A DNA stretch of 64,000 nucleotides. Source: Mallotus nudiflorus (lineage: Eukaryota; Streptophyta; Magnoliopsida; Malpighiales; Euphorbiaceae). The stretch is from the NCBI GenBank assembly GCA_947683625.1, contig CANTUR010002246.1, positions 38,501 to 102,500 of the forward strand. The letters are read 5' to 3'. Positions 47,701 to 59,714 of the stretch are shown here, in pieces (the stretch's first letter is position 1; each line of letters opens with the position of its first letter). Made by a program: the position numbers and the translations under genes. The notes below the pieces were generated by a model. It was not told the origin of the DNA. It did no database searches and saw only the letters and a list, made by a program, of their open reading frames with translations.

Positions 47701-48451
47701 AACACTGGGTCTGATAAAACCCTTATCTAGCATTTCTTGCAACTACTCCTTTAACTCTTTCAACTCTACATGAGCCATTCTGTAGGGTGGCATCAAAATA
47801 GAAGTAGTGTCTGGAACCACATCTATACAAAACTTAATCTCTCTGTGAGGTGGTAAACCTGGAAACTCCTTAAGAAAAATATCAGGAAACTCATAGGCAA
47901 CACGAACATCTGTGAGTGATAACTTCTCCACTGAAGTCTCCTTGACTAATGCCAAATATCCCTGACAACCCTTCCTCAGCATCTTCCTAGCCGTAATAGC
48001 AGAGATGAGATTTTGAGGTGCAAAACTCTTATCACCCACAAACCTAAACTCTTTTTCATTAGGAATTTTGAAAATCACCTCTTTACTCCAACAATCCAGA
48101 ATGGCATAGTGTTGAGACAACCAATCCATACCTAAAATCACATCTAACAACACAAATTCTACTGGCAATACTCTACCTCCGACAAACACTAGACAACTAG
48201 AAAGAACAACATCGGCGTCTAATGAATCGCTTAGAGCAGTGGCAACAAATAAAGGAAAAGCCATCCTCGAAGCTTGCTAACACAACTTCAAAGAAAAAAT
48301 AGGGGATACAAAATAGTTTGTGGCACCCATATCAAACAAAACCCAAGCATCCAAGTAATAAACTAGAATAATACCTGTAACAATGGCATTAGATGCATGA
48401 GCATCCTGTTGAGTGAGGTGGAAAACTTTGGCCTAACCTCGACCTCCCTAC
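47701..48451 (-). pseudogene. TEK-O protease region remnant
   Basis: Open at 47743-48264, covering the stretch after the protease active site (ILGMDWLSQHY) through the linker to RT. The active-site motif itself, at about 48330-48345, reads LFDMGA. Ends at 48451, where TEK-M inserted; TSD CCTAC at 48447-48451 and 59710-59714. Confidence 0.85.
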
Positions 48452-51400
48452 TGTCACGACCCAAAACAGGAGTCATGACCGGCGCTAGGGAACGGGAATT
48501 CTTTCGAATCCGGAACCCGTAGCAAGCCTAAAAATAAAAAAAATAAATCATGCAATAACAATAACCATATAATATATATATGTGCAGCGGAAAATAAAAT
48601 CATAAATATCATAAATATTACAATATCATCCATCTCAACTGGATATAATTCAAAACTCATCACATCGCATATATAATCCCATAAGTATAATCTTTATACA
48701 AATCCAGTTTTAACATAATACATCTCTTTAAAATAAAGTACATAAAATCCAATACTGTAATTTACAGCTACTGCAGTGTCTAGATAAAATAAATAAGACT
48801 CAAGTAGATAATTTACATAAAGAAGCCGGGGCGGAAGAAATCCGGCGTATCGACCTGCTACTAAGGTCTGAGGAAGTTGACTCTCCTGAAAAATAGTCAA
48901 CGGAGGGGAGTCAGACCTCACTGAGTGAATTACTATAGTATATATACATACACTCTAAGTGATAATGCATACAGTCAACAGTATATGAGTAATATGTATA
49001 TATACAGGCAAGTTCATACAGATGCAGAAAAATCATTTTATATATTTTGTCTGAAAATCAACTTTTATGAAGGATCACATAGAACCCTAGAATATCGCAA
49101 CCTCAGAAAAATAGTGTTAAACAACACTCTAGCCATACAGGCTCACTGATTCCAAATATATTCACTTAATCCATATGGACAGTAGACTGGCCCCGAGACA
49201 CTAAGTCAACCGAGCTCCAGCAGTCTGACTGCCAGTGTGATTGGCCCCGAGACACTTGGTCAACCGAGCTCCAGCAATCACACCCACAAACCACATCTCA
49301 CACATCCAATAATCATAATCAAATCGATATCCACAAATAGTCAGTAATAAAGCCTAAATACTATAGGCGTACCGGTACGTACTCGGTCCTAGTGCTGCCC
49401 ACTAGGTAGCACGTTCTATTGATATCCTTCAGTAATAAATAATAAAACATTCATTCACAAAATACATGATACATGAATTTAAATAAATCAACAATATAAA
49501 CCATATATATACCGAAAATATACCAAACATAAACCAGGTATATTTTGAGTATATATACGTCAAATAAATTCAATCAAATCATGAATTAAACTAAAAATAT
49601 ATTTAAAAACATTTTAAATATATTTTATTAATAAAACATGTATATAATTTATTATATACCAAAAGTATACCAAAAATATACTTGAATATAAATCATGTTA
49701 TTTATGCATAATTAGTCAAAATAAAACATGCATTTTCTAAATCATGCATCCTAAGCATATATATATAATATAGTAACTCACCTAATGCGCTCCACGAGAC
49801 AGGTCCGACGGGCCTGGTCCACTAACCCTCGGTCTCGGCGCAACTAAACAAGAAATAATTAATCGACATCAGAATAACCCTAACAGAAATCCTAGAATTC
49901 AATCTAGAGTATTCAACACAGAATTGGAAATTAGGGTTCGACTGGATATCACGTTTTACGAGAATTCTACCGGAAATCCGGCAGAACCTCCCCTGTAAAA
50001 CAGACATCTCTCTACTCAAAAGAGTAGAGCCGACCCTGCAAAGAAAATACACTTCAAAAATAACACCACAATCAATCACAACCCCTCGGTCGGACTCCAG
50101 ACTACAATCTGTCGACCGGGGTCCACAAACACAGAATATATATTCCAATATACCAAAAATATCCTTAAATCATAAAAATACATTTCATACGTAGAAATTA
50201 CATAATAAATCTTGAAACACTATAAAAACCGATTAAAACTCATTTTATTTGAAAAACCGTATATTATATATATAATTGAAAATAATTCCCGAAAAATAGT
50301 TTTAATTAGTTAAAAATACCAAATATTTTGTAGAAATCATTTTTATACCTTAAATAAATATTAAAACCAATTAAATTACATTTTTAGACAATTTAGGGTA
50401 AAATTACCAAAATACCCCTATATATATATATATACCTAATTTACTTCAAAAATTCACTAAAAATCATACAATTATCCAAAATTAATTTTCTCAACATATT
50501 TATCAATAATATCAATAATTAAACTCAATTAACCAATTAAATTCAAATAAAAACACAATTAACTTAATTTTACAAAATCACATAAACTTCAATAATTAAA
50601 AATAAATACTTAGAAATTCATAAAAATTCCAAATAAATTTCTATAATTCATTTCAACACCTAATTCAACCATAAACTCCAATTTCATAATTTAAATAATT
50701 AATTTCCGAAAATTCGAAAATAATATTAAAATATTCAAAAATACCCAAAAATCCAAACAATCTCCAAAAATTCTGCAAAAATTCATACATGTAGATTAAG
50801 CTACCAGGAACAACATTTGTGAAGGAAGTTTCCATGAATCATCCAAATTGAAGCTCAAAAAAATCGAAAACCAAAAGTGGCCGAGATATTCAACTCAAAA
50901 CCTAAGCAATTCTAGACCGTTTTAGCTCAAACAAAAGCTAGAATAACACTCACCGGAGCTCAAGGAGAAGATAGAGACCGGCGGTGTCGAAAACGGTGGC
51001 CGGAGGAGGGAGAAACCACGGTGGCAAAAATGGTGGTCCGGCGGCACCCACGGGAGAAGAAAGAAGAAGAAGAAGAAAAAGAAAAAGAAAGAAAAGGAAA
51101 GAGAAAAGAAAAGAAAAAGAAAGAAAAAGGAAAAGAAAAAAAAGAAAAAAAAAATAAAATAAATTAAATATTAATAAATAAATAATAATAAAATAATAAA
51201 TTTTAATAATTTAATAATAAATAAAATAATCAAATAATAATAAATAAATAATAAAATATTAGGGTAATAATAAACCCTAATTAAATAAATATACACACAC
51301 AGACTTTATTTAATAATTTAAAAATATGTATGAGTTCATGCAAACCCGTAAATACATTTAAAATAATTAATAATACATTGTTTACGTGGAAATTTCCCCG

Positions 51401-51573
51401 AAAATGAAAGTCCCGGGAAAATTTTACGTAAAATACTGAAAATAATAGACAGTAATTAAAATAGGTTTAAAATACATATTAACTCATAAAAATATCATAT
51501 AAAATACAAAAATCACTGACACTGCATATCCCGGTACAGTGTAAAAATATTTTTAAAATTACGGGATATTACA
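48452..51573 (-). repeat. TEK-M 3' LTR (3122 bp)
   Basis: Begins TGTCACGACC and ends CGGGATATTACA as written on the plus strand. Differences from the other LTR noticed near 48806, 48862, 49411 and 50145. Stem B is at 50010-50029. A purine-rich tract at 51053-51154 lies in the putative leader. Confidence 0.96.
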
Positions 51574-51588
51574 GTCTTCCCCCCTTAC
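51574..51588 (-). other. TEK-M polypurine tract
   Basis: The minus strand reads GTAAGGGGGGAAGAC directly before the 3' LTR. Confidence 0.93.
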
Positions 51589-51621
51589 AGGAATTCGTCC
51601 CCGAATTCTAAAAAGAAAAGA

Positions 51622-54600
51622 TCAAGAAGGAAAGAGATACGGGTAAGAAGCTCGCATCTCAGCTTCAGTCTCCCACGTATGTTCTTCAACTCTGTCGCTA
51701 CGCCACAAAACCTTGACCATCGGAATCTGCTTCGATCGCAACTGTCGAACTTGAAAATCAACGATCGCCACAGGTTCTTCCACAAACGTCAAATCTTCAC
51801 TCACTTCCACACTGTCAGGTTGCAACACGTGTGAAGGATCTGAGATATACTTCCTCAACATCGAGATATGAAATACTGGATGCACCTGCGACATACTCGG
51901 AGGCAAATCCAACCGATATGCAACAGTGCCAATTCTCTCCAGAATCTCAAACGGTCCAATATATCTCGGTGCTAACTTACCCTTCTTGCCAAATCTCATC
52001 ACACCCTTCATCGGAGATACTTTCAGAAAAACGAAATCTCCAACCTGAAACTCCACATCTCTGCGCCTAGGATCCGCATAACTCTTCTGTCTGCTAACTG
52101 CGGTCTCTAACCTGCGCTTGATCACGGCGACTTTCTCTGCAGCATCCTGAACCATCTCTGGTCCAGTCAAAGCTCTCTCACCAATCTCATCCCAACTCAA
52201 CGGGGATCTACACTTCCTTCCATACAACGCCTCATATGGTGCCATGCCAATACTGCTATGGTAGCTGTTATTATATGCAAACTCAACAAGCGACAAATGA
52301 TCGTCCCAGCTACCTCCCAAATCCAAGACACACATCCTCAACATATCTTCCAGTGTCTGGATCGTCCTCTCAGACTGGCCATCTGTCTGAGGATGAAAAG
52401 CAGTACTGAAATCCAACCTAGTGCCCATCGCTTCCTGCAACTTCTGCCAGAAACGAGAAGTAAACACTGAACCTCTATCTGACACAATGGACACAGGTAC
52501 TCCATGAAGGCACACAATATGCTTCACGTACAACTTCGCCAATCTAGCAACTGAATATGTGGCTTTCACAGGCAAGAAATGTGCAGACTTCGTCAATCTG
52601 TCTACAATCACCCAAATGGAATCGTATCCATCCTTCGAACGAGGTAAACCGACCACAAAATCCATAGCTATCCTTTCCCACTTCCACTCGGGAATAGGAA
52701 GAGGCTGAAGCTTCCCAGAAGGCTTCTGATGTTCGGCTTTCACTTGCTGACACGTCAAGCACTTAGCAACATAATCAGCAACATCCTTCTTCAATCCATC
52801 CCACCAGTATAGATCTCTGATACTGTGGTACATCTTAGTAACACCAGGATGAACGCTGTAAGCTGTAGAATGTGCTTCCTCTAAGATCTCTTCTCTCAAA
52901 TCATCCACATCAGGAACACACAATCTACCACTGATCCACAACACACCATCATCATCAAGTGTGAAATCAGTGAACTTCCCTGCTCTGACATTCTCTACAA
53001 GCTCTTCCAGAATAGGATCTCGGCTCTGAGCTGCTTTAATCCTATCCCTCAGTACAGATCGTACTTTAAACTGAGCTAACAGTCCACCTGATCTACTGAT
53101 CTTCATCATCAGACCTTGATCCACCATCAGATGCAATTCCTGGATCAATGGTCTCCTCTCCACACCGATGTGAGCAAGACTACCTGAGGACTTCCTACTC
53201 AAGGCATCTGCTACCACATTAGCTTTACCCGGATGGTAAAGAATCTCACAATCATAATCCTTCAACAGTTCCAACCATCTTCTCTGCCTCAAATTCAAAT
53301 CTCGCTGCTGGAAAATGTACTTAAGGCTCTTGTGATCAGTAAATATCTCACAAGTCACCCCGTACAAATAATGTCTCCAAATCTTCAAAGCAAAGATCAC
53401 TGCAGCCATCTCAAGATCATGTGTGGGATAGTTCTGCTCATGCTTCTTCAACTGCCTCGAAGCATAGGCTATCACCCTTCCATTCTGCATCAACACACAA
53501 CCAAGACCAATTCTAGAGGCATCACAGTAAACTGTGAACTTATCCACACTATTAGGCAAAGCTAATACTGGCGCTGTGGTCAACTTCTCCTTCAACAACT
53601 GAAAACTATTCTCACAAGCTTCTGACCACTCGAATCTAACATTCTTCTGAGTCAAGCGAGTCATAGGGGCTGCAATCCTGGAAAAATCCTGCACAAACCG
53701 CCTATAATACCCGGCTAAACCCAGAAAACTCCGAATCTCAGTAACTGAAGTAGGTCTAGGCCACTCAGATACTGCCTCAACCTTCTGTGGATCAACCTGA
53801 ATACCTTCTTTAGACACTACGTGTCCAAGAAAAGAAACACTCTCCATCCAGAAATCACACTTCGAGAATTTAGCATAAAGCTGATGATCTCTCAGTGTCT
53901 GTAGTACAATCCTCAAGTGATATACATGCTCTTCCATACTCCTTGAATATACCAGTATATCATCAATGAAGACTACCACAAACCGATCCACATACGGTCT
54001 GAATACTCTGTTCATCAGGTCCATAAACGTTGCTGGTGCATTAGTAAAACCAAAAGACATCACCAGAAACTCATAATGACCATAACGAGTGCGGAAAGCT
54101 GTCTTAGGAATATCAGCTTCACTGATCCGCAGCTGATGATAACCCGACCTCAAGTCGACCTTAGAAAAGAATTGTGCACCCTGGAGCTGATCAAACAAAT
54201 CATCTATCCTCGGGAGAGGATACTTGTTCTTCACTGTCACCTTATTCAACTCTCTGTAGTCAATGCACAGTCTCAGGGTACCATCCTTCTTCTTCACAAA
54301 CAAGACTGGTGCACCCCAAGGAGAAACACTAGGTCTGATAAAACCCTTATCCAACAACTCTTGCAATTGCTCCTTCAACTCTCTCAACTCTGTAGGAGCC
54401 ATACGATAGGGTGTCATAGATATAGGAGTAATACCTGGAACCACATCAATACAGAACTCAATCTCTCTATGAGGTGGTAAACCTGGCAACTCCTCGGGAA
54501 AAACATCAGGAAACTCACAAGCAACAGGAACATCTGTGAGTGACAACTTCTCCACTGACGTATCCCTAACCAATGCCAAAAACCCCTGACAACCTTTCTT

Positions 54601-56373
54601 CAACAACTTCCTAGCTGAAATAACAGAAATAAGATTCTGAGGTGCTGAACTCCTGTCACCAACAAACTTAAAATCTTCTTCACCAGGAATTCTAAAAATC
54701 ACCTCCTTATTCCTGCAATCAACCACGGCATAGTACTGAGACAACCAATCCATTCCCAAAATAACATCGAACTCCATCACATCCAACAAAATCAAATCAA
54801 CGGGTAATTCTCTATCTCCCACGAGAACTGGACAACCAGAAAGAACAATATCGGTGTCCAAAGAATCACTCAGAGGAGTGGCAACAGACAAGGGAAAAGC
54901 CATCCTCGAAGCTTGCCAACAAGATTTAGAAGCAAAAACAGGAGAAACAAACGAATGCGTGGCACCCGGATCAAACAAAACCAAAGCATCCAGGTAACAA
55001 ACAGAAAGAATACCTGCCACGACTGCATTAGATGCCTGAGCATCCTGCTGAGTCAGATGAAAAACTCTGGCCTGGCCTCGACCTCCCTGCTGACTGGTAG
55101 AAGCCTGGCCAACACCTCTGGCACCTCCTCTCGTACCTCTACCACGACTCTGCTGTGGAACAAACTGAGTAGAACTCTGATGCTGAGCTGGTGGTAACTG
55201 AAATGGCATAGGTGCAGCACTAGCAATCGACTGCTGTGGGAATCGCGGAATCTGCTGCTGCTGATATCCGGGATAAGGACACGATCTGGCAAAATGTCCT
55301 GTCTGCCCGCATCTGAAGCATGTCAGTGGTGTCAGATAACACGGTCCCTGATGGACTCTACCACAAGTCTGACAAACACTGGCCGCTGATCCAGAACTAC
55401 GACCACTGCTGCTGCTCGAAGCACCTGATCCAAATCTAAACGATCTACGCTGACCTCCACGACCATGTCTACTGCTCCGATGCACTCGCTGCTGCTGTCT
55501 CTGACTCTGTTGAGTCGAACCTCGCTGCTGACTACTCGAACCAACATGAAAACTCGAATACGGAGTAGCCTGCAATCCACTCGACTGAACTCCCAACTGG
55601 TAATAATCAGGCATCGCTCCCTGCCTAACTAACCTCAGCTCGATCTCCTTAGCTAGCTCAATCACAGACTCGAGAGTAAGACCTGCTGTGGGCATACCAG
55701 CAAAAGCTGAACCCAAACCAGTAACATAGGTAGTAACAGCGAAATACTGATCTCGCATCAGATCCTCAGCATATCTACCCAGACGAAGGAACTCTCGGGT
55801 ATACTCCTCTACTGATCGATCTCCACGAGAAATGCTGGTCAAACGGAGACGATAGCTCAAACGAAGAGGCTCTGGACAAAATCTCCTCATGAATCGCTCT
55901 CGAAACTGAGCCCATGTCATCGTCATCATATAGGGCTGGATCATCTGAATGAACCAATCTAAGGCTGGTCCCTCAACAGACAACTCAACAATCATGATCC
56001 TCTGGTACTCGGTATGAGCAGTCCGAGTCCTAGTCTCAATCGCATGCAGAAAATCTAAAGGATCAGAAGTACCATCAAACGCAATCCTGCCAACTCTAGC
56101 ATAGAACAAAGCTGCCTCAGGGTCAGACATACCCTGCTGATAGGCAGGCTGAACAGGCTGAACAACTGGAGGAACAGGAACATCAAACTCAGGCTCAACA
56201 GGCTCCTCGTCCTGTAATTCTCTCTGCCTACGGCGACCTGCCGCTCCTCGAGGTCTACCCCTGCCACGACCTCTACGTCTAACTGGCTGCTCAGGAGGTA
56301 AAACCTCATCCTGAAAAGACTCATCATCCTCGGCCTCAATGACCGGTGGAGCGACACGCGCTCGCCTCCTCAT
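51622..56373 (-). CDS. TEK-M gag-pol polyprotein, intact
   Basis: A 1583-residue Gag-Pol in one frame, starting MRRRARVAPP. Order: Arg/Gly-rich N-terminus; gag domain at about 80-260; Gln/Ser/Arg-rich linker; a CX2CX3HX3C motif near 335-346 and a CCHC zinc knuckle at 352-365; protease with D468 in LFDPGATHSF (D-P-G instead of the usual D-T/S-G); RT with catalytic D804-D805 in FIDDIL; RNase H with D951; integrase HHCC near 1175-1210 and catalytic D1238, D1299 and E1335 (D-35-E spacing); and a chromodomain-like end at 1536-1583 (VKVLWRSDRVEEHTWE), which in chromoviruses steers insertion to heterochromatin. No stop or shift was found. The ATG lies two bases after a conserved splice acceptor. Confidence 0.96.
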   Translation of the reverse strand: MRRRARVAPPVIEAEDDESFQDEVLPPEQPVRRRGRGRGRPRGAAGRRRQRELQDEEPVEPEFDVPVPPVVQPVQPAYQQGMSDPEAALFYARVGRIAFDGTSDPLDFLHAIETRTRTAHTEYQRIMIVELSVEGPALDWFIQMIQPYMMTMTWAQFRERFMRRFCPEPLRLSYRLRLTSISRGDRSVEEYTREFLRLGRYAEDLMRDQYFAVTTYVTGLGSAFAGMPTAGLTLESVIELAKEIELRLVRQGAMPDYYQLGVQSSGLQATPYSSFHVGSSSQQRGSTQQSQRQQQRVHRSSRHGRGGQRRSFRFGSGASSSSSGRSSGSAASVCQTCGRVHQGPCYLTPLTCFRCGQTGHFARSCPYPGYQQQQIPRFPQQSIASAAPMPFQLPPAQHQSSTQFVPQQSRGRGTRGGARGVGQASTSQQGGRGQARVFHLTQQDAQASNAVVAGILSVCYLDALVLFDPGATHSFVSPVFASKSCWQASRMAFPLSVATPLSDSLDTDIVLSGCPVLVGDRELPVDLILLDVMEFDVILGMDWLSQYYAVVDCRNKEVIFRIPGEEDFKFVGDRSSAPQNLISVISARKLLKKGCQGFLALVRDTSVEKLSLTDVPVACEFPDVFPEELPGLPPHREIEFCIDVVPGITPISMTPYRMAPTELRELKEQLQELLDKGFIRPSVSPWGAPVLFVKKKDGTLRLCIDYRELNKVTVKNKYPLPRIDDLFDQLQGAQFFSKVDLRSGYHQLRISEADIPKTAFRTRYGHYEFLVMSFGFTNAPATFMDLMNRVFRPYVDRFVVVFIDDILVYSRSMEEHVYHLRIVLQTLRDHQLYAKFSKCDFWMESVSFLGHVVSKEGIQVDPQKVEAVSEWPRPTSVTEIRSFLGLAGYYRRFVQDFSRIAAPMTRLTQKNVRFEWSEACENSFQLLKEKLTTAPVLALPNSVDKFTVYCDASRIGLGCVLMQNGRVIAYASRQLKKHEQNYPTHDLEMAAVIFALKIWRHYLYGVTCEIFTDHKSLKYIFQQRDLNLRQRRWLELLKDYDCEILYHPGKANVVADALSRKSSGSLAHIGVERRPLIQELHLMVDQGLMMKISRSGGLLAQFKVRSVLRDRIKAAQSRDPILEELVENVRAGKFTDFTLDDDGVLWISGRLCVPDVDDLREEILEEAHSTAYSVHPGVTKMYHSIRDLYWWDGLKKDVADYVAKCLTCQQVKAEHQKPSGKLQPLPIPEWKWERIAMDFVVGLPRSKDGYDSIWVIVDRLTKSAHFLPVKATYSVARLAKLYVKHIVCLHGVPVSIVSDRGSVFTSRFWQKLQEAMGTRLDFSTAFHPQTDGQSERTIQTLEDMLRMCVLDLGGSWDDHLSLVEFAYNNSYHSSIGMAPYEALYGRKCRSPLSWDEIGERALTGPEMVQDAAEKVAVIKRRLETAVSRQKSYADPRRRDVEFQVGDFVFLKVSPMKGVMRFGKKGKLAPRYIGPFEILERIGTVAYRLDLPPSMSQVHPVFHISMLRKYISDPSHVLQPDSVEVSEDLTFVEEPVAIVDFQVRQLRSKQIPMVKVLWRSDRVEEHTWETEAEMRASYPYLFPS

Positions 56374-56374
56374 T

Positions 56375-59089
56375 CTGAAAAGACAAACGGAAAGATTCAG
56401 ACAAAACAGACAACGGAGGAATAACGCTGAAAACTACAGCAAGGAATACTTATCAAGACATACTCGAACCTAATACACTGCAGTAGTCCAACAGAAAACA
56501 CAACTTTAAAACTAGGGCCACAACTCACATAACTAAGCCCTGACACAGAACTCCATTCTGAAACGAACTTCGCTCTGATACCAACTTTGTCACGACCCAA
56601 AACAGGAGTCATGACCGGCGCTAGGGAACGGGAATTCTTTCGAATCCGGAACCCGTAGCAAGCCTAAAAATAAAAAAAATAAATCATGCAATAACAATAA
56701 CCATATAATATATATATGTGCAGCGGAAAATAAAATCATAAATATCATAAATATTACAATATCATCCATCTCAACTGGATATAATTCAAAACTCATCACA
56801 TCGCATATATAATCCCATAAGTATAATCTTTATACAAATCCAGTTTTAACATAATACATCTCTTTAAAATAAAGTACATAAAATCCAATACTGTAATTTA
56901 CAGCTACTGCAGTGTCTAGATAAAATAAATAAGACTCAAGTAGACAATTTACATAAAGAAGCCGGGGCGGAAGAAATCCGGCGTATCGACCTGCTACTGA
57001 GGTCTGAGGAAGTTGACTCTCCTGAAAAATAGTCAACGGAGGGGAGTCAGACCTCACTGAGTGAATTACTATAGTATATATACATACACTCTAAGTGATA
57101 ATGCATACAGTCAACAGTATATGAGTAATATGTATATATACAGGCAAGTTCATACAGATGCAGAAAAATCATTTTATATATTTTGTCTGAAAATCAACTT
57201 TTATGAAGGATCACATAGAACCCTAGAATATCGCAACCTCAGAAAAATAGTGTTAAACAACACTCTAGCCATACAGGCTCACTGATTCCAAATATATTCA
57301 CTTAATCCATATGGACAGTAGACTGGCCCCGAGACACTAAGTCAACCGAGCTCCAGCAGTCTGACTGCCAGTGTGATTGGCCCCGAGACACTTGGTCAAC
57401 CGAGCTCCAGCAATCACACCCACAAACCACATCTCACACATCCAATAATCATAATCAAATCGATATCCACAAATAGTCAGTAATAAAGCCTAAATACTAT
57501 AGGCGTACCGGTACGTACTCGGTCCTAGTGCTGCCCACTAGGTAGCACGCTCTATTGATATCCTTCAGTAATAAATAATAAAACATTCATTCACAAAATA
57601 CATGATACATGAATTTAAATAAATCAACAATATAAACCATATATATACCGAAAATATACCAAACATAAACCAGGTATATTTTGAGTATATATACGTCAAA
57701 TAAATTCAATCAAATCATGAATTAAACTAAAAATATATTTAAAAACATTTTAAATATATTTTATTAATAAAACATGTATATAATTTATTATATACCAAAA
57801 GTATACCAAAAATATACTTGAATATAAATCATGTTATTTATGCATAATTAGTCAAAATAAAACATGCATTTTCTAAATCATGCATCCTAAGCATATATAT
57901 ATAATATAGTAACTCACCTAATGCGCTCCACGAGACAGGTCCGACGGGCCTGGTCCACTAACCCTCGGTCTCGGCGCAACTAAACAAGAAATAATTAATC
58001 GACATCAGAATAACCCTAACAGAAATCCTAGAATTCAATCTAGAGTATTCAACACAGAATTGGAAATTAGGGTTCGACTGGATATCACGTTTTACGAGAA
58101 TTCTACCGGAAATCCGGCAGAACCTCCCCTGTAAAACAGACATCTCTCTACTCAAAAGAGTAGAGCCGACCCTGCAAAGAAAATACACTTCAAAAATAAC
58201 ACCACAATCAATCACAACCCCTCGGTCGGACTCCAGACTACAATCTGTCGACCGGGGTCCACAAACACAGAATATATATTCCAATGTACCAAAAATATCC
58301 TTAAATCATAAAAATACATTTCATACGTAGAAATTACATAATAAATCTTGAAACACTATAAAAACCGATTAAAACTCATTTTATTTGAAAAACCGTATAT
58401 TATATATATAATTGAAAATAATTCCCGAAAAATAGTTTTAATTAGTTAAAAATACCAAATATTTTGTAGAAATCATTTTTATACCTTAAATAAATATTAA
58501 AACCAATTAAATTACATTTTTAGACAATTTAGGGTAAAATTACCAAAATACCCCTATATATATATATATACCTAATTTACTTCAAAAATTCACTAAAAAT
58601 CATACAATTATCCAAAATTAATTTTCTCAACATATTTATCAATAATATCAATAATTAAACTCAATTAACCAATTAAATTCAAATAAAAACACAATTAACT
58701 TAATTTTACAAAATCACATAAACTTCAATAATTAAAAATAAATACTTAGAAATTCATAAAAATTCCAAATAAATTTCTATAATTCATTTCAACACCTAAT
58801 TCAACCATAAACTCCAATTTCATAATTTAAATAATTAATTTCCGAAAATTCGAAAATAATATTAAAATATTCAAAAATACCCAAAAATCCAAACAATCTC
58901 CAAAAATTCTGCAAAAATTCATACATGTAGATTAAGCTACCAGGAACAACATTTGTGAAGGAAGTTTCCATGAATCATCCAAATTGAAGCTCAAAAAAAT
59001 CGAAAACCAAAAGTGGCCGAGATATTCAACTCAAAACCTAAGCAATTCTAGACCGTTTTAGCTCAAACAAAAGCTAGAATAACACTCAC
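56375..59089 (-). other. TEK-M: putative leader intron
   Basis: Donor CCG|GTGAGTG at 59089 in the 5' LTR. The acceptor is TTTGTCTTTTCAG ending at 56375, followed by one base and the gag ATG. Length 2715 nt. Removal would delete the primer site and most of the LTR, leaving a short ATG-free leader. Confidence 0.5.
56572..56583 (-). other. TEK-M primer-binding site
   Basis: The minus strand reads TGGTATCAGAGC, complementary to initiator tRNA-Met, four bases from the LTR. Confidence 0.95.
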
Positions 59090-59709
59090 CGGAGCTCAAG
59101 GAGAAGATAGAGACCGGCGGTGTCGAAAACGGTGGCCGGAGGAGGGAGAAACCACGGTGGCAAAAATGGTGGTCCGGCGGCACCCACGGGAGAAGAAAGA
59201 AGAAGAAGAAGAAAAAGAAAAAGAAAGAAAAGGAAAGAGAAAAGAAAAGAAAAAGAAAGAAAAAGGAAAAGAAAAAAAAGAAAAAAAAAATAAAATAAAT
59301 TAAATATTAATAAATAAATAATAATAAAATAATAAATTTTAATAATTTAATAATAAATAAAATAATCAAATAATAATAAATAAATAATAAAATATTAGGG
59401 TAATAATAAACCCTAATTAAATAAATATACACACACAGACTTTATTTAATAATTTAAAAATATGTATGAGTTCATGCAAACCCGTAAATACATTTAAAAT
59501 AATTAATAATACATTGTTTACGTGGAAATTTCCCCGAAAATGAAAGTCCCGGGAAAATTTTACGTAAAATACTGAAAATAATAGACAGTAATTAAAATAG
59601 GTTTAAAATACATATTAACTCATAAAAATATCATATAAAATACAAAAATCACTGACACTGCATATCCCGGTACAGTGTAAAAATATTTTTAAAATTACGG
59701 GATATTACA
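56588..59709 (-). repeat. TEK-M 5' LTR (3122 bp)
   Basis: Same ends and length as the 3' LTR, offset 8136 bp. Stem B is at 58146-58165 and the splice donor at 59089. The putative leader is pyrimidine-rich on the sense strand (59189-59290) and lacks the GC-rich segment seen in TEK-P. The 108-codon frame at 57958-58284 is repeated in the other LTR and is judged noncoding. Confidence 0.96.
59189..59290. repeat. Purine-rich (GAA/GAAA) tract, also at 51053-51154
   Basis: About 100 bases of almost only A and G on the plus strand, identical in both TEK-M LTRs. In the LTR sense strand it is a polypyrimidine tract ahead of the splice donor. Confidence 0.9.
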
Positions 59710-59714
59710 CCTAC

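Larger units (their letters stand above)
48452..59709 (-). mobile_element. TEK-M: young, structurally intact Tekay chromovirus (TSD CCTAC)
   Basis: 11,258 bp with two 3122-bp LTRs (48452-51573 and 56588-59709), primer site, uninterrupted gag-pol and polypurine tract. It is inserted in the gag of TEK-O in the same orientation. By eye I find only four differences between its LTRs, all transitions, which makes it the youngest insertion here and the only one with full coding capacity. Confidence 0.97.

Noticed and set aside
57958..58284. 108-codon frame repeated at 49822-50148, with related frames at 38181-38423 and 8731-8913, as a possible LTR gene
   Set aside because: It runs through the stem module. 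In S2, S3 and the TEK-P 5' LTR the frame is shifted by loop-length or one-base changes, and the start is not conserved. The repetition simply reflects the two LTRs.
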